From: a virus
Virus record (IMG/VR): IMGVR_UViG_3300009159_000348
Span: 1 to 22,492 of that record
Reading direction: 5' to 3' (one strand)
Length of the DNA: 22,492 nucleotides
Shown here: positions 1 through 7,304 of the stretch, in pieces
Layout: each line of letters begins with the position of its first letter
How positions within the stretch are numbered: the first letter of the stretch is position 1
The notes under the pieces: model-generated
What the model saw: only the letters and a program-made list of their open reading frames with translations
The model's database searches: none
What the model was told of the DNA's origin: nothing
Program-made: the position numbers and the translations under genes

Positions 1-152
1 TTGCACTGCTCTAATAACACTTGTTCTAATTGCGCTTGTTCTGCTTTTAGTTCAGCGTCTTGTAACTCAAACTCTCTTGCTATATTCTCACGTTGACCGC
101 GTATTGTCAAGTAAGCTTGTACAATCTCATCTAACTTAATATTATCACTCAT
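1..152 (-). CDS. hypothetical protein, C-terminus cut by window edge
   Basis: Leftward gene whose ATG is at 152-150 and which runs off the left edge. The visible 50 residues begin MSDNIKLDEIVQAYLTIRGQ and continue as a charged, Glu/Gln/Leu-rich helix that looks like a coiled coil. Its start overlaps the stop of the helicase gene upstream as ATGA, so it is probably translationally coupled to it. Short phage proteins that open with a similar 'aYlkiRdq+eei' helix lie near replication genes in other phages, but I cannot assign a function. Confidence 0.75.
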   Translation of the reverse strand, partial: MSDNIKLDEIVQAYLTIRGQRENIAREFELQDAELKAEQAQLEQVLLEQC

Positions 153-1714
153 GATTCTAACTCCTCTCTATAAAGATCAACTAACTTGGTATGTAAATCT
201 ACTTTGCCTTGCAACATCTTATAAATTCTTTTCTCTACATCCGACCCTTCAAGATGAACGACTGTCATCTTATTCTTCTGACCTACACGATCCATACGGG
301 CAACACATTGTAGGTAAGTTTCAACTCCCATTACAGGTGACCAAAAGACTATGGTATCTGCTCTAGTTAGCGTCACTCCGTGAGAAGCTGCTTGCGGTTG
401 AATAACTAATACACGAGGATCGTCCATACTTTGAAAGCGTTGAATGATGTGCGCTCTATCTGTCGCTGATACTTCCCCGTTAATAACTTCGTTTGATATA
501 TCTTGTTTAGTTAAGTATTGAGATACAACTCGTATCGTATGTCGGTAAGGCACAAATACTAATATCTTATTAGTAGTCTCAGCAATCACTTCACTTAACG
601 CAGATAGACGAGGTGAAATATCAAACTCAATAACTTCTTTTTTATCTGTATATACTGCACCACCTGATATTTGTAATAGTTTATTAAGATTGGCGGCCGC
701 GTTAACTGCACTTACAGATTCTCCTGCGGTCTCAATAAGCATCTGTTCTTTTAACTGCTTATAATATTTTTGTACTTGAGGCGTCAATGGTATATCTCGC
801 GTCTGATACATAACATCAGGTAAATCTAGGCAATCATTTTTAGCGTATCTAATCGCGGGTTGTAGTGCTTTAAATACTTCATCTTTAGCATTGTGTTTTG
901 GTATCCATTTAAATCGTGTAATCTGTTGCATTACTTTATCGCGCCATGCCATAGCAAATTTAGGAACGCGTTGAGGTGCTACAAGTTTAGCTAAACCATA
1001 AGCGTCGACAGGTGATTGGGCCGCGGGCGTACCTGTGAGCATCCACAATCTTGTTTCAGGTTTAAGAATTTTAGATAGTGTTTTCCAACGAGCCGTGCTT
1101 GGACTCTTATACGCGTTAGCTTCATCGATCACTACTAAATCAAACCCGCCTTTAATGATTGCATCTTTAACAATAGCTACGCCATCATAATTAATAATAA
1201 CAAATTCATATTCACCATTAATAATCTTTTCTCGTTTAGTCGAAGTTCCATGAGCGATACCCACTGATCTATGCATGCACGTATTAAAGACATCACCTTG
1301 CCAAGCTGAATACATAATCGACAACGGACATATAATAAGAACGCGTTTAACTTTGCCCTGTTTCATTAGATAATCTGCCGACCAAAGTACTGACGAGGTT
1401 TTACCCGTACCCGCTTCGTTAAAACAAAAGGCGCGATGATTGATACTTAAAAATTCTGAGGTAACACGTTGGTGGTCGAAAGGTTTATATATACCCGGCC
1501 AATCATAATCACGTACGATAGGTGAAGGTAAGTTACTTCGAAATGCAATAAGTTGATTAAGGCGAGTCATCTCATCAACACCCCAAAATACAATAAGGTC
1601 TGTGAGATTGCCTTTTTGTTCTATCACTTCACACTTTTCAATATTGCTCGTGATGTGAGAAACAATGTGCTCAGGCACGGTAAGTTTAACTGCGGTATTA
1701 TCTATGATTTCCAT
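149..1714 (-). CDS. SNF2-like superfamily 2 DEAD/DEAH helicase
   Basis: 521-aa SF2 ATPase of the SNF2/Rad54-like kind, expected to translocate on duplex DNA during phage replication or recombination. Motifs seen in order: a Q-like FDHQ at 79-82; Walker A AGTGKT at 101-106; DEAN (motif II) at 197-200 after VVI; LTGTP (motif III) at 226-230; motif V ASHGVTLTRAD near 443-453; and motif VI QCVARMDRVGQ at 469-479, the Q-x2-R-x2-R-x-GQ signature typical of SNF2 proteins. No extra DNA-binding domain is visible, so it is a minimal phage-type enzyme. It is the most distal complete gene of the replication module (PolA, Cas4-like nuclease, HNH), and its stop overlaps the next start. A possible private promoter lies just upstream. 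No strong Shine-Dalgarno is seen before this ATG. The helicase call is firm; the precise role is inferred. Confidence 0.93.
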   Translation of the reverse strand: MEIIDNTAVKLTVPEHIVSHITSNIEKCEVIEQKGNLTDLIVFWGVDEMTRLNQLIAFRSNLPSPIVRDYDWPGIYKPFDHQRVTSEFLSINHRAFCFNEAGTGKTSSVLWSADYLMKQGKVKRVLIICPLSIMYSAWQGDVFNTCMHRSVGIAHGTSTKREKIINGEYEFVIINYDGVAIVKDAIIKGGFDLVVIDEANAYKSPSTARWKTLSKILKPETRLWMLTGTPAAQSPVDAYGLAKLVAPQRVPKFAMAWRDKVMQQITRFKWIPKHNAKDEVFKALQPAIRYAKNDCLDLPDVMYQTRDIPLTPQVQKYYKQLKEQMLIETAGESVSAVNAAANLNKLLQISGGAVYTDKKEVIEFDISPRLSALSEVIAETTNKILVFVPYRHTIRVVSQYLTKQDISNEVINGEVSATDRAHIIQRFQSMDDPRVLVIQPQAASHGVTLTRADTIVFWSPVMGVETYLQCVARMDRVGQKNKMTVVHLEGSDVEKRIYKMLQGKVDLHTKLVDLYREELES

Positions 1715-1756
1715 TTAACTAAGACCCAAGGTCGCTCTTTAATAACTAGGATAGGT

Positions 1757-1784
1757 AGTTTAGCACACCTATTAGTGCCGTCAA
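1757..1784 (-). promoter_or_regulatory. possible sigma70 promoter for the helicase gene
   Basis: On the minus strand TTGACG (1784-1779) is followed after 16 nt by TAAACT (1762-1757), about 43 nt before the helicase ATG. The -35 matches 5/6 and the -10 matches 4/6. The preceding TAATACTTGAC is identical to the sequence ending in the first five bases of the -35 of the stronger promoter at 10662-10691. It lies in one of the few non-overlapping gaps (1715-1795) of the leftward cluster. Confidence 0.4.
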
Positions 1785-1795
1785 GTATTACTTGA
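1781..1795. repeat. 15-bp perfect inverted repeat over a putative -35 region
   Basis: TCAAGTATTACTTGA reads as two 7-base arms (TCAAGTA/TACTTGA) around a single central base. It ends directly against the stop codon of the HNH-like gene and overlaps the -35 of the putative helicase promoter. A one-base centre does not suit a hairpin, so an operator is the more natural reading. The GTCAAGTATTA part recurs at the promoter near 10686. Confidence 0.5.
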
Positions 1796-2068
1796 TTATT
1801 TCTTTTTACGTTCTTTAGTACTAGTTTCTGATACTAACTTGTGTTGCGAATTTCTTTTAAATGATCTATTAGCTGATGCGGATTCAACACGTAATCCATC
1901 TTTGTTTGAACCGCCTTTAGATAAGGCTTTAACATGGGCTACATCTTTACCCTTACGAGCAACACCTTCTTTATCTAGCTTACGACGTGCACGTTGACGC
2001 TCCATCCGTTTCTCATGTTCTAGCGGGGAGTCTTTATAAATAGGTCTTGGTTTATTAACGAAAGGCAT
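1796..2068 (-). CDS. small HNH-like nuclease-related protein
   Basis: 90-aa very basic protein with the short HNH core of many small phage proteins: KDVAHVKALSKGGSN at 41-55, then GLRV and SANRSF around residue 67. H45, N55 and N67/R68 stand where the His-Asn-His/Asn core falls. Family members usually have D-x-D-H; here it reads D-V-A-H, so one acidic position is Ala and activity is uncertain. Basic N-terminal (RMERQRARRK) and C-terminal (KERKKK) tails suggest nucleic-acid binding. It sits between the Cas4-like nuclease (11-base gap) and the helicase, which suggests a role in replication or recombination. It might instead be a degenerate homing-type nuclease. Confidence 0.7.
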   Translation of the reverse strand: MPFVNKPRPIYKDSPLEHEKRMERQRARRKLDKEGVARKGKDVAHVKALSKGGSNKDGLRVESASANRSFKRNSQHKLVSETSTKERKKK

Positions 2069-2079
2069 GCGGTATTATA

Positions 2080-2736
2080 TCATGTTCTATTAAATTCACA
2101 GGTCTTCACAGGGCAGTATTTACATAACGGCGTAGAGTTTGCAACCCACGTATTAGTTTCATAAGAGTTATCAAGTCTTGACAAAGACACTATAAACTTA
2201 CTCCATGAATTATCTATATCTTCTCGCTTATATTCTTCTGTAATGAATGTATTATGCATTACAAACAATAACCCTGCTTTAATTTTATTTACTTGAGGGA
2301 AATGAGCAAAAGTCATCAACGCCATCAAGCGTAATTGTTTAGGATCAGGGTAGCGATTACTTCCGGTCTTATAGTCAACAATGAAAGCATAGTCATTATC
2401 AACAATAAGTAAGTCAACAATACCACGTACCCAACGATTAGAATCATCAAACGCGCAGGGCGACTTGTCTTTACCCAAAGCCATCTCATACTCCGCATAC
2501 TTCTCACCAGGAATGGCAATAAGCTCATCAACTACTCCTTTAAATCTTAAATAGTTTAACGCTAATTCTTTACCATCTTTAACATAATCTTCTAACGCTT
2601 TATGAACTTCTGTACCATAAATCATTTTCTCGCTAGGTATGACCGTATAGTTTTGTGCTACACGGATCTCGTAATACTTCTTAGGACAATTCTCATACTC
2701 TTTAAGAGCTGAATACGACCAAGTAAAATTAGCCAT
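2080..2736 (-). CDS. Cas4/RecB-like PD-(D/E)XK exonuclease with four-Cys cluster
   Basis: 218-aa PD-(D/E)XK superfamily nuclease. The N-terminal WSYSALKEYENCPKKYY is the classic opening of RecB/Cas4/AddB-like nucleases. The catalytic set is visible: H45 in GTEVHKALE, D108 in GIVDLLIV, D121 and K123 in FIVDYKTG, and Q134 in DPKQLRLMA. C17 plus the C-terminal C205, C208 and C213 match the four-Cys [4Fe-4S] arrangement of Cas4 and AddB. There is no CRISPR array or other cas gene, so this is a replication/recombination exonuclease, probably processing DNA ends with the nearby helicase and PolA. Its start overlaps the preceding stop by one base. Confidence 0.92.
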   Translation of the reverse strand: MANFTWSYSALKEYENCPKKYYEIRVAQNYTVIPSEKMIYGTEVHKALEDYVKDGKELALNYLRFKGVVDELIAIPGEKYAEYEMALGKDKSPCAFDDSNRWVRGIVDLLIVDNDYAFIVDYKTGSNRYPDPKQLRLMALMTFAHFPQVNKIKAGLLFVMHNTFITEEYKREDIDNSWSKFIVSLSRLDNSYETNTWVANSTPLCKYCPVKTCEFNRT

Positions 2737-2981
2737 TAGTCTTCTTTCTTTTGAACTTCACCTGTTGATTTATTAAGTTCATACTCGGGTAATTCTTTTT
2801 CTATGCGGGCTAATTCTTCATATACCTCTTCATTTTCTAACATTGATTTTACAAATTCTTCATGAGGTATAGGTTCTTTCTTTTTACGGAAGATTAAATC
2901 AAAGTTCTTTTCAAACATTTCATTGTTAGGTTTAGATTGTAGCCAATCCCCTGTTATGTCATTCTGTGCTGTTTTCTTCAT
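2736..2981 (-). CDS. hypothetical charged protein
   Basis: 81-aa protein starting MKKTAQNDITGDW. I chose the ATG at 2981-2979 because GGAG lies six bases upstream of it on the minus strand; the in-frame TTG four codons earlier would overlap that site. The protein is rich in Glu and Lys with predicted helices (HEEFVKSMLENEEVYEELAR) and has no domain I recognise. The gene overlaps the end of the HNH gene by 23 bases and abuts the Cas4-like nuclease gene, so it belongs to the replication module by position only. Confidence 0.75.
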   Translation of the reverse strand: MKKTAQNDITGDWLQSKPNNEMFEKNFDLIFRKKKEPIPHEEFVKSMLENEEVYEELARIEKELPEYELNKSTGEVQKKED

Positions 2982-3669
2982 CTTGTTCTCCAAAATATTT
3001 TTTTGAATGTTTATTATTTTTATATAGATTCCATTTAGCTGGTACTACTTGGATATTTAATGGTACATGTAATCCTGAAACTAACTTACCTCGCAATGGA
3101 ATAATGTGATCTAAATGCCATTCTACCTTAAATAATTTTTTCCGTATATAAGCTAACTTGTATGCTTCTTTTATAATCCATTCATCATCTTTTGATAGCC
3201 ATATAGGACATCTTTTCTTTTTGGCTGTATATCTTTTCATACCCCTAGCTCTCATGCCTGCCATGTAGGTTTCAGTATGTTTTAGTTCATGATATTTCTT
3301 TTTTGCATACTCTCTAATATTTTCACGATTTTTTTCTCTCCATTCAGCAGCTTGGTTTCTAAGATACTCATATTTTTCATAGTATCTTTTTTTAGCTCGG
3401 AATAAAAAATGATCTTTATTCTTTTCAACATATATTCTTCTTTTTATTCTTAGGGTATCTCTATTTTCGGCACCCCATTTATTAGTTCTATCCCGTATCT
3501 TCTGCCTATTTTTTTCTCTCCATGTAGCTAATATTTTATTTCTTTTTAACTTTCTCTCATCGTGCAAAAGTTCTTTTTCTATACATCTATAATATTTTCT
3601 GCCTTCAATAAGGGCTTTGTTTACTAAATATTTCCTCACCCATTCTACTTTTTTATAAGTTCTAGGCAT
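2959..3669 (-). CDS. HNH homing-type endonuclease
   Basis: 236-aa free-standing HNH endonuclease. The C-terminal catalytic core is intact: WHLDHIIPLRG (H185, D187, H188), then SGLHVPLNIQVVP (N205) and KWNLYKNNK (N214). The N-terminal two thirds is a very basic helical DNA-binding region with an internal repeat, WREKNRQKIR at 50-59 and WREKNRENIR at 110-119, as in many phage HNH homing endonucleases. It lies directly behind polA: its ATG shares one base with the polA TAA (TAATG). It is visibly more AT-rich than polA and splits polA from the Cas4-like gene, which fits a mobile gene inserted at a conserved replication locus. Confidence 0.9.
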   Translation of the reverse strand: MPRTYKKVEWVRKYLVNKALIEGRKYYRCIEKELLHDERKLKRNKILATWREKNRQKIRDRTNKWGAENRDTLRIKRRIYVEKNKDHFLFRAKKRYYEKYEYLRNQAAEWREKNRENIREYAKKKYHELKHTETYMAGMRARGMKRYTAKKKRCPIWLSKDDEWIIKEAYKLAYIRKKLFKVEWHLDHIIPLRGKLVSGLHVPLNIQVVPAKWNLYKNNKHSKKYFGEQDEENSTE

Positions 3670-5534
3670 TAGCAGTCCCCGTAACTATCTCCAAAGTGTG
3701 CCTCACATGCAACAGGTAGCCCTGTAGCCCAATCAGGAGGTGTTGACATCGTACCAATAATATACTCCATCGCACTATCTATCTCTGCCTCAGGTACTAC
3801 GTTTACTACCGCGTCGTGTACTGTTAAAGCGGGTCTATACTTCTCATTAATCTTTAACATCTGTTCGCCAATAATAATCCGCGCCAATGCCTGCACCACG
3901 TTCTCTACTACAGATCCTCCCCAAATGGAAATAAATCCGCGTCTTGACTTATATACATATTTAGATTTAGCCTCTGAAGTATCCCATGTAAGACCCGGAT
4001 ATTTAATATATAACCCATTAGGTAACTTGATACCTTGAGGTGTAGCGTATAACGCATTGTGTTGACCAATAGGATATGGTTCTTTACCATTAGGCCATGA
4101 GGCTATATCTCGTAGGGCTTCTTCACATTCACGCCATAGATCAATCACCTTACTATTAATATTACGATAAACACTTACTAACCTTTTACATTCGCGTTCA
4201 TCTAACTCAACACCCGCCGCCATCTTTAATGTCTGTTGTAGTTTAGCCCACCCTGTACCATATCCTAATCCAAGAATACAAGTCTTACCTACCGCACGTT
4301 CAATCTTATTAGCTTTAGTAATGGGGCGATCATATACCGTTGAAGCAAACTCACAATATACATCTCGTTCTTCTTTATACCATTGGACGACATCGTTCTG
4401 TCCCGCTAACCATACAAGAACTCTAGCCTCAATCTGTGATGAGTCAGCGTTAATAACTTTATATCCATCAGGTGCTATGACTGCGTTCTTCAACGCTTTC
4501 TTTTTAATATCTCGAGCGGGTAGGTTTTGGAAGTTAACCTTATCTGATCCCGCCCATCGCCCCGTATGAGCGCCGTAATATTTAAGTGGAATAGGTAGTT
4601 TACCTTTGTTCCTAGCACCAATACCGATGAACCTTTCAATACGAGATTCTTCTATCGTTGACTTCGTACCTAAACGGACGGTACATAATTGTTGAATGAA
4701 CGGGTCTTCATGTTCACATAAATCTATGAAGCCTTGATCACCTTTAGCTAAAGCAAATGTTTCTTTGCCTGTTGCTGGACTAATCTTTGTAGGCACGATG
4801 ACACCTAACTCTTGTAGTATCTCGGCAAACTGTTTATTACTTGCTAACTTACCCCGTACACATTCTTCTGTATCACATTCTAACTTAACCATGAGGCCTT
4901 GTAATAACTCTGACTTCGCTGTTTGAACTTCAATGAGGCGGTCTTGTAGTAAGGCGTCGTCCACTTCTAAAAGAGGTTGAGTATACATACGAAGTGTTAA
5001 GTCGATAAGATCAATCTCTGACTGCGGGAATTTAGGTGCGAGTACGCCGAATAGTTTGTATGTAAGGTTAACATCATTTATACAGTAGCCCGCGTATGCT
5101 GACAATTCAATGTCACTAAAGTCTTCTAACCTTTTACCTTTAGCTTGGACAACTTCTGTACCTTTTACACCTAAATCATAGTACTCAACCAAGAATCCAA
5201 GGCTTCCTCCTACTTCAACGCCGTTCGTAGCCCGTGCCATAGACAGAGTATCCAAGTAGAGACCAGGCACGATACCAAAACGGAATGCAAGAATAGCCCC
5301 GTCGAACTGCGTGTTGTGACAAAGAAGGGCAGAGTTTTTCCAATCAATTTTGTTAAGAGAATCTTGTATATCTGCGTGTGACCCCGTAACCCAATACGTT
5401 TCTGCCTCATCAATTTTAATTGCGACGCCAATAACTTGGAATCTTGCATCTCGAATATACTCCTCTGTTGTAAGCCCTGATAAACTAAAACCTACATCGT
5501 AGTAGGTCTCAAAATCTAGTGTAATTAATTGCAT
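3669..5534 (-). CDS. polA: family A DNA polymerase with 3'-5' exonuclease domain
   Basis: 621-aa replicative polymerase. The N-terminal DnaQ-like proofreading domain has Exo I D7/E9 (LDFETYYD), Exo II D78 (CHNTQFDGA) and Exo III Y150-x3-D154 (YCINDVN). The polymerase domain has motif A INADSSQIEAR with D364, motif B RAVGKTCILGLGYG (R413, K417) and motif C TVHDAVV with H573-D574. All catalytic residues are present. No 5'-3' exonuclease domain is seen, as is usual for phage PolA. The motif B residue equivalent to E. coli Phe762/T7 Tyr526 is Leu421, a variant known from virioplankton PolA. No primase or replicative hexameric helicase is visible in the window. The gene shares TAATG junctions with both flanking genes. 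Confidence 0.97.
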   Translation of the reverse strand: MQLITLDFETYYDVGFSLSGLTTEEYIRDARFQVIGVAIKIDEAETYWVTGSHADIQDSLNKIDWKNSALLCHNTQFDGAILAFRFGIVPGLYLDTLSMARATNGVEVGGSLGFLVEYYDLGVKGTEVVQAKGKRLEDFSDIELSAYAGYCINDVNLTYKLFGVLAPKFPQSEIDLIDLTLRMYTQPLLEVDDALLQDRLIEVQTAKSELLQGLMVKLECDTEECVRGKLASNKQFAEILQELGVIVPTKISPATGKETFALAKGDQGFIDLCEHEDPFIQQLCTVRLGTKSTIEESRIERFIGIGARNKGKLPIPLKYYGAHTGRWAGSDKVNFQNLPARDIKKKALKNAVIAPDGYKVINADSSQIEARVLVWLAGQNDVVQWYKEERDVYCEFASTVYDRPITKANKIERAVGKTCILGLGYGTGWAKLQQTLKMAAGVELDERECKRLVSVYRNINSKVIDLWRECEEALRDIASWPNGKEPYPIGQHNALYATPQGIKLPNGLYIKYPGLTWDTSEAKSKYVYKSRRGFISIWGGSVVENVVQALARIIIGEQMLKINEKYRPALTVHDAVVNVVPEAEIDSAMEYIIGTMSTPPDWATGLPVACEAHFGDSYGDC

Positions 5535-5809
5535 TATATAATTTCTCGTTCTTTAAATTGTTTATAAACTACATCAGTTAAATATAGTTTTTTATTGTGA
5601 TTATTTGTAGCCCTCTTCATGTGTTTCACTTTATATCCTTGATAACCTATTAGTTCTTCAGGATCTCGTTTACTTATGGCTGTTTTTTTCTTAACTTTTT
5701 CGTTGCAGGGTATACATAAATTGAGAGATTTATACCTCCCTACTTTTTTATCTGATCTAACACCTATCGATTTGTGCTTGCCACAACTAAAACAATAGAA
5801 CTCTTCCAT
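5534..5809 (-). CDS. small zinc-ribbon protein
   Basis: 91-aa basic protein with two CxxC knuckles, CFSCGK near residue 6 and CIPCNEK near residue 32, which should bind one zinc. The rest is Lys-rich with no recognised catalytic motif. The layout (CxxC...CxxC followed by a basic region) resembles zinc ribbons joined to HNH-type or DNA-binding phage proteins, but no HNH core follows. AAAGG lies about seven bases upstream of the ATG. The stop shares a base with the polA start, so it is co-transcribed and possibly coupled with polA. Confidence 0.75.
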   Translation of the reverse strand: MEEFYCFSCGKHKSIGVRSDKKVGRYKSLNLCIPCNEKVKKKTAISKRDPEELIGYQGYKVKHMKRATNNHNKKLYLTDVVYKQFKEREII

Positions 5810-5819
5810 GATATAACCT

Positions 5820-6095
5820 TTATATGATCGACAATACTACCACAAAGATTAAGAATAAACCAACCATAATTCTATTAGTTATCTTCTCATCTTTTTCTAT
5901 TCGGTCTTCGCTTTCATATGGTGAGCCCCATGCTTCTCTTGCTGAACGAGGTGTAGGTTTATCAAAGGCATCGGGTTGAAAAAAGTGCCACCCTTTCTTT
6001 GCATTCTTAGCAAATACTTTCATTTGCCATGTTTGAAATTCTCGAATTGCTATACGTGCTTCAGGGCTAAAGTTATTTAAATTTGCGTCTGCCAC
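5820..6095 (-). CDS. hypothetical protein with C-terminal membrane anchor
   Basis: 91-aa protein. I place the start at GTG 6095-6093 because AAAGGAG stands seven bases upstream; a longer frame starting at 6233 would overlap the Zn-finger gene extensively and has no such site. The soluble part (EARIAIREFQTWQMKVFAKN, then GWHFFQPDAFDKP) is of unknown function. The last roughly 18 residues (IMVGLFLIFVVVLSII) form one hydrophobic helix, so it is probably tail-anchored in the inner membrane. It is one of several small membrane proteins within about 3 kb of the endolysin. Confidence 0.75.
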   Translation of the reverse strand: MADANLNNFSPEARIAIREFQTWQMKVFAKNAKKGWHFFQPDAFDKPTPRSAREAWGSPYESEDRIEKDEKITNRIMVGLFLIFVVVLSII

Positions 6096-6108
6096 AATCT
6101 TTCTCCTT

Positions 6109-6303
6109 TTATTTTGCGTATTTTTCAAATTCATTACGGCACTCGGTAGAACACCAACGTCGGTCATCTTTGACTGGGATTTCACACCATATACACTTCC
6201 CTGTCTGATTAGAAGGTTTTTTGATTTTATCATGTGCGTTCCTTATGCCGACATCAATAGCGTGTTGTACCAAATCATTAGCCATATCGATGTCATCACT
6301 CAT
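6109..6303 (-). CDS. TraR/DksA-like small zinc finger protein
   Basis: 64-aa protein. Its N-terminus, MSDDIDMANDLVQHAID, resembles the short phage TraR/DksA-type proteins (DxIDxAq pattern). The zinc site is C37, C40, C51 and C55 (CIWC...WCSTEC), spaced more tightly than in DksA and with a CxxxC second half. TraR/DksA proteins act in the RNA polymerase secondary channel, so a role in tuning host transcription is possible but not shown. The start overlaps the stop of the upstream gene as ATGA. Confidence 0.75.
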   Translation of the reverse strand: MSDDIDMANDLVQHAIDVGIRNAHDKIKKPSNQTGKCIWCEIPVKDDRRWCSTECRNEFEKYAK

Positions 6304-6539
6304 CGTATAAACATCTTATCTTTTGATTGGACATAAAAATACTTACGCCATACTTCTCCTCTAACTTGAGCTTTTGGTAAGCTAATCAAACCTTTCTTAT
6401 CTAGGTCTCTAATTCTTTGATGATTACCGTGCGCATGTAAAATGATATGGTTTCTATTTGCATTAGGGTGATCTTCCATATACTTATTTACAGTAGCAAT
6501 AAGTTCTTCGTCTGTCTTCTTTTTATAATCCGCTATCAT
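6300..6539 (-). CDS. hypothetical protein, possible small HTH
   Basis: 79-aa basic protein. The middle, HPNANRNHIILHAHGNHQRI, then RDLDKKGLISLPK, could be a compact winged-helix-like fold (helix, glycine turn, helix, 'GLI.LP' strand), but the match is weak. It is followed by basic and aromatic residues (WRKYFYVQSKDK). It overlaps the Zn-finger gene by ATGA and starts next to the stop of its upstream neighbour. No firm function. Confidence 0.65.
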   Translation of the reverse strand: MIADYKKKTDEELIATVNKYMEDHPNANRNHIILHAHGNHQRIRDLDKKGLISLPKAQVRGEVWRKYFYVQSKDKMFIR

Positions 6540-6737
6540 TTAATACGTTGCCTCTCCTACTAAATTAAATAGTTCTTGTTGTATTTGTGTTGATGTTTGT
6601 TTAGGTTCTTGTTCTAGTCTTATCACTTTAGCATGAGGGTTCTTTTCTGTAAACCATTTTGCTTCCTTGACAGACCATCGATACTTGCGTATGACTTCGC
6701 CCTCATCATCTACGACTGCGTAACTAAATGGAATCAT
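6540..6737 (-). CDS. conserved-looking small phage protein
   Basis: 65-aa protein. The pattern FSYAVVDDEGEVIRKYRWSV followed by KEAKWF and HAKVI looks like a widespread type of small phage accessory protein: two short strands with a DDEG turn, then an EAkwF helix. No catalytic residues are apparent. It is coupled to the 40-aa membrane protein upstream by ATGA. Function unknown. Confidence 0.7.
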   Translation of the reverse strand: MIPFSYAVVDDEGEVIRKYRWSVKEAKWFTEKNPHAKVIRLEQEPKQTSTQIQQELFNLVGEATY

Positions 6738-6856
6738 TTCTTTTCTTGCGTTTGTTCTGCGGGTTTGTCAATGCCTATATCTTTTTTAATGTCCCCGCCC
6801 CAAAGTGCAATCCATAAAGTTAAATAAATAGCAAGTATAACTGCGCCTGTTTCCAT
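6734..6856 (-). CDS. 40-aa single-TM protein
   Basis: Hand-read short gene beginning METGAVILAIYLTLWIALWG and ending in a hydrophilic Lys/Glu/Gln tail. GGAG lies upstream of the ATG at 6856-6854, the start directly abuts the upstream stop, and its own stop makes an ATGA overlap with the next gene; these give good support for so short a gene. One N-terminal helix of about 18 residues and a charged C-terminus fit a small inner-membrane protein, possibly a holin or lysis regulator because the endolysin is about 450 bp away. That role is inference. Confidence 0.7.
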   Translation of the reverse strand: METGAVILAIYLTLWIALWGGDIKKDIGIDKPAEQTQEKK

Positions 6857-7063
6857 TTAAAAACTCCTTTGCTCAAAACATTCAAGGTGCGACTTAACAT
6901 AGAAGTTAGGTCTGATCTCTTCATAGAGCTCACCCTGTATACATTTAAGATTCATTTTATATTTTTTTTGTACGTGCATACTTTGCATGACTGCCCACGT
7001 TAAACAACAGCCAATAATAAATCCTACTACTACAAAACCCGTACCTTCATACCTAAAGTCCAT
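6857..7063 (-). CDS. small protein with N-terminal membrane anchor
   Basis: 68-aa protein with a hydrophobic segment GFVVVGFIIGCCLTWAVM at about residues 9-26 followed by a basic stretch (HVQKKYK) and a polar tail containing two further Cys. The topology (short N-terminus, one TM, small soluble domain) would fit an inner-membrane spanin or a holin-like protein, but no diagnostic motif is present. It overlaps the upstream gene by 11 bases and abuts the 40-aa TM gene. Confidence 0.7.
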   Translation of the reverse strand: MDFRYEGTGFVVVGFIIGCCLTWAVMQSMHVQKKYKMNLKCIQGELYEEIRPNFYVKSHLECFEQRSF

Positions 7064-7295
7064 TGTAAGCCTCCATCATTTTTTGTGTTGATTCTTTATA
7101 ACTCTTAATCCCTGTTATCTTCTCTGCTTTCGATTCATCTTTGTAGAGAGGTGTTAAGACTATGTTATGTTTCTTGGAGGGCAGGTCTCGTATCCACGAT
7201 AATTCTGTCGGTCTAAAGTTTGACATTGATGACCATACTAACTCCCCATCACTATTAAATTCTTCTATCGCCCACGCGTATGGTTGTTGTTCCAT
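7053..7295 (-). CDS. conserved phage hypothetical (PYAWAI...LTPLY type)
   Basis: 80-aa protein opening MEQQPYAWAIEEFNSDGELV with VLTPLYKDE in the middle. Short phage proteins with an N-terminal 'PyAWa' and an internal 'PLY' motif are common, and I recognise the layout, but no biochemical role is known to me. It is soluble with no TM segment. The gene lies nine bases downstream of the endolysin gene. Confidence 0.7.
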   Translation of the reverse strand: MEQQPYAWAIEEFNSDGELVWSSMSNFRPTELSWIRDLPSKKHNIVLTPLYKDESKAEKITGIKSYKESTQKMMEAYNGL

Positions 7296-7304
7296 TTTAA
7301 GTTC

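Noticed and set aside
6093-6233. Longer N-terminal extension of the tail-anchored protein, starting at 6233
   Set aside because: It would overlap the Zn-finger gene over 125 bases and lacks a ribosome site, whereas GTG 6095 has AAAGGAG.
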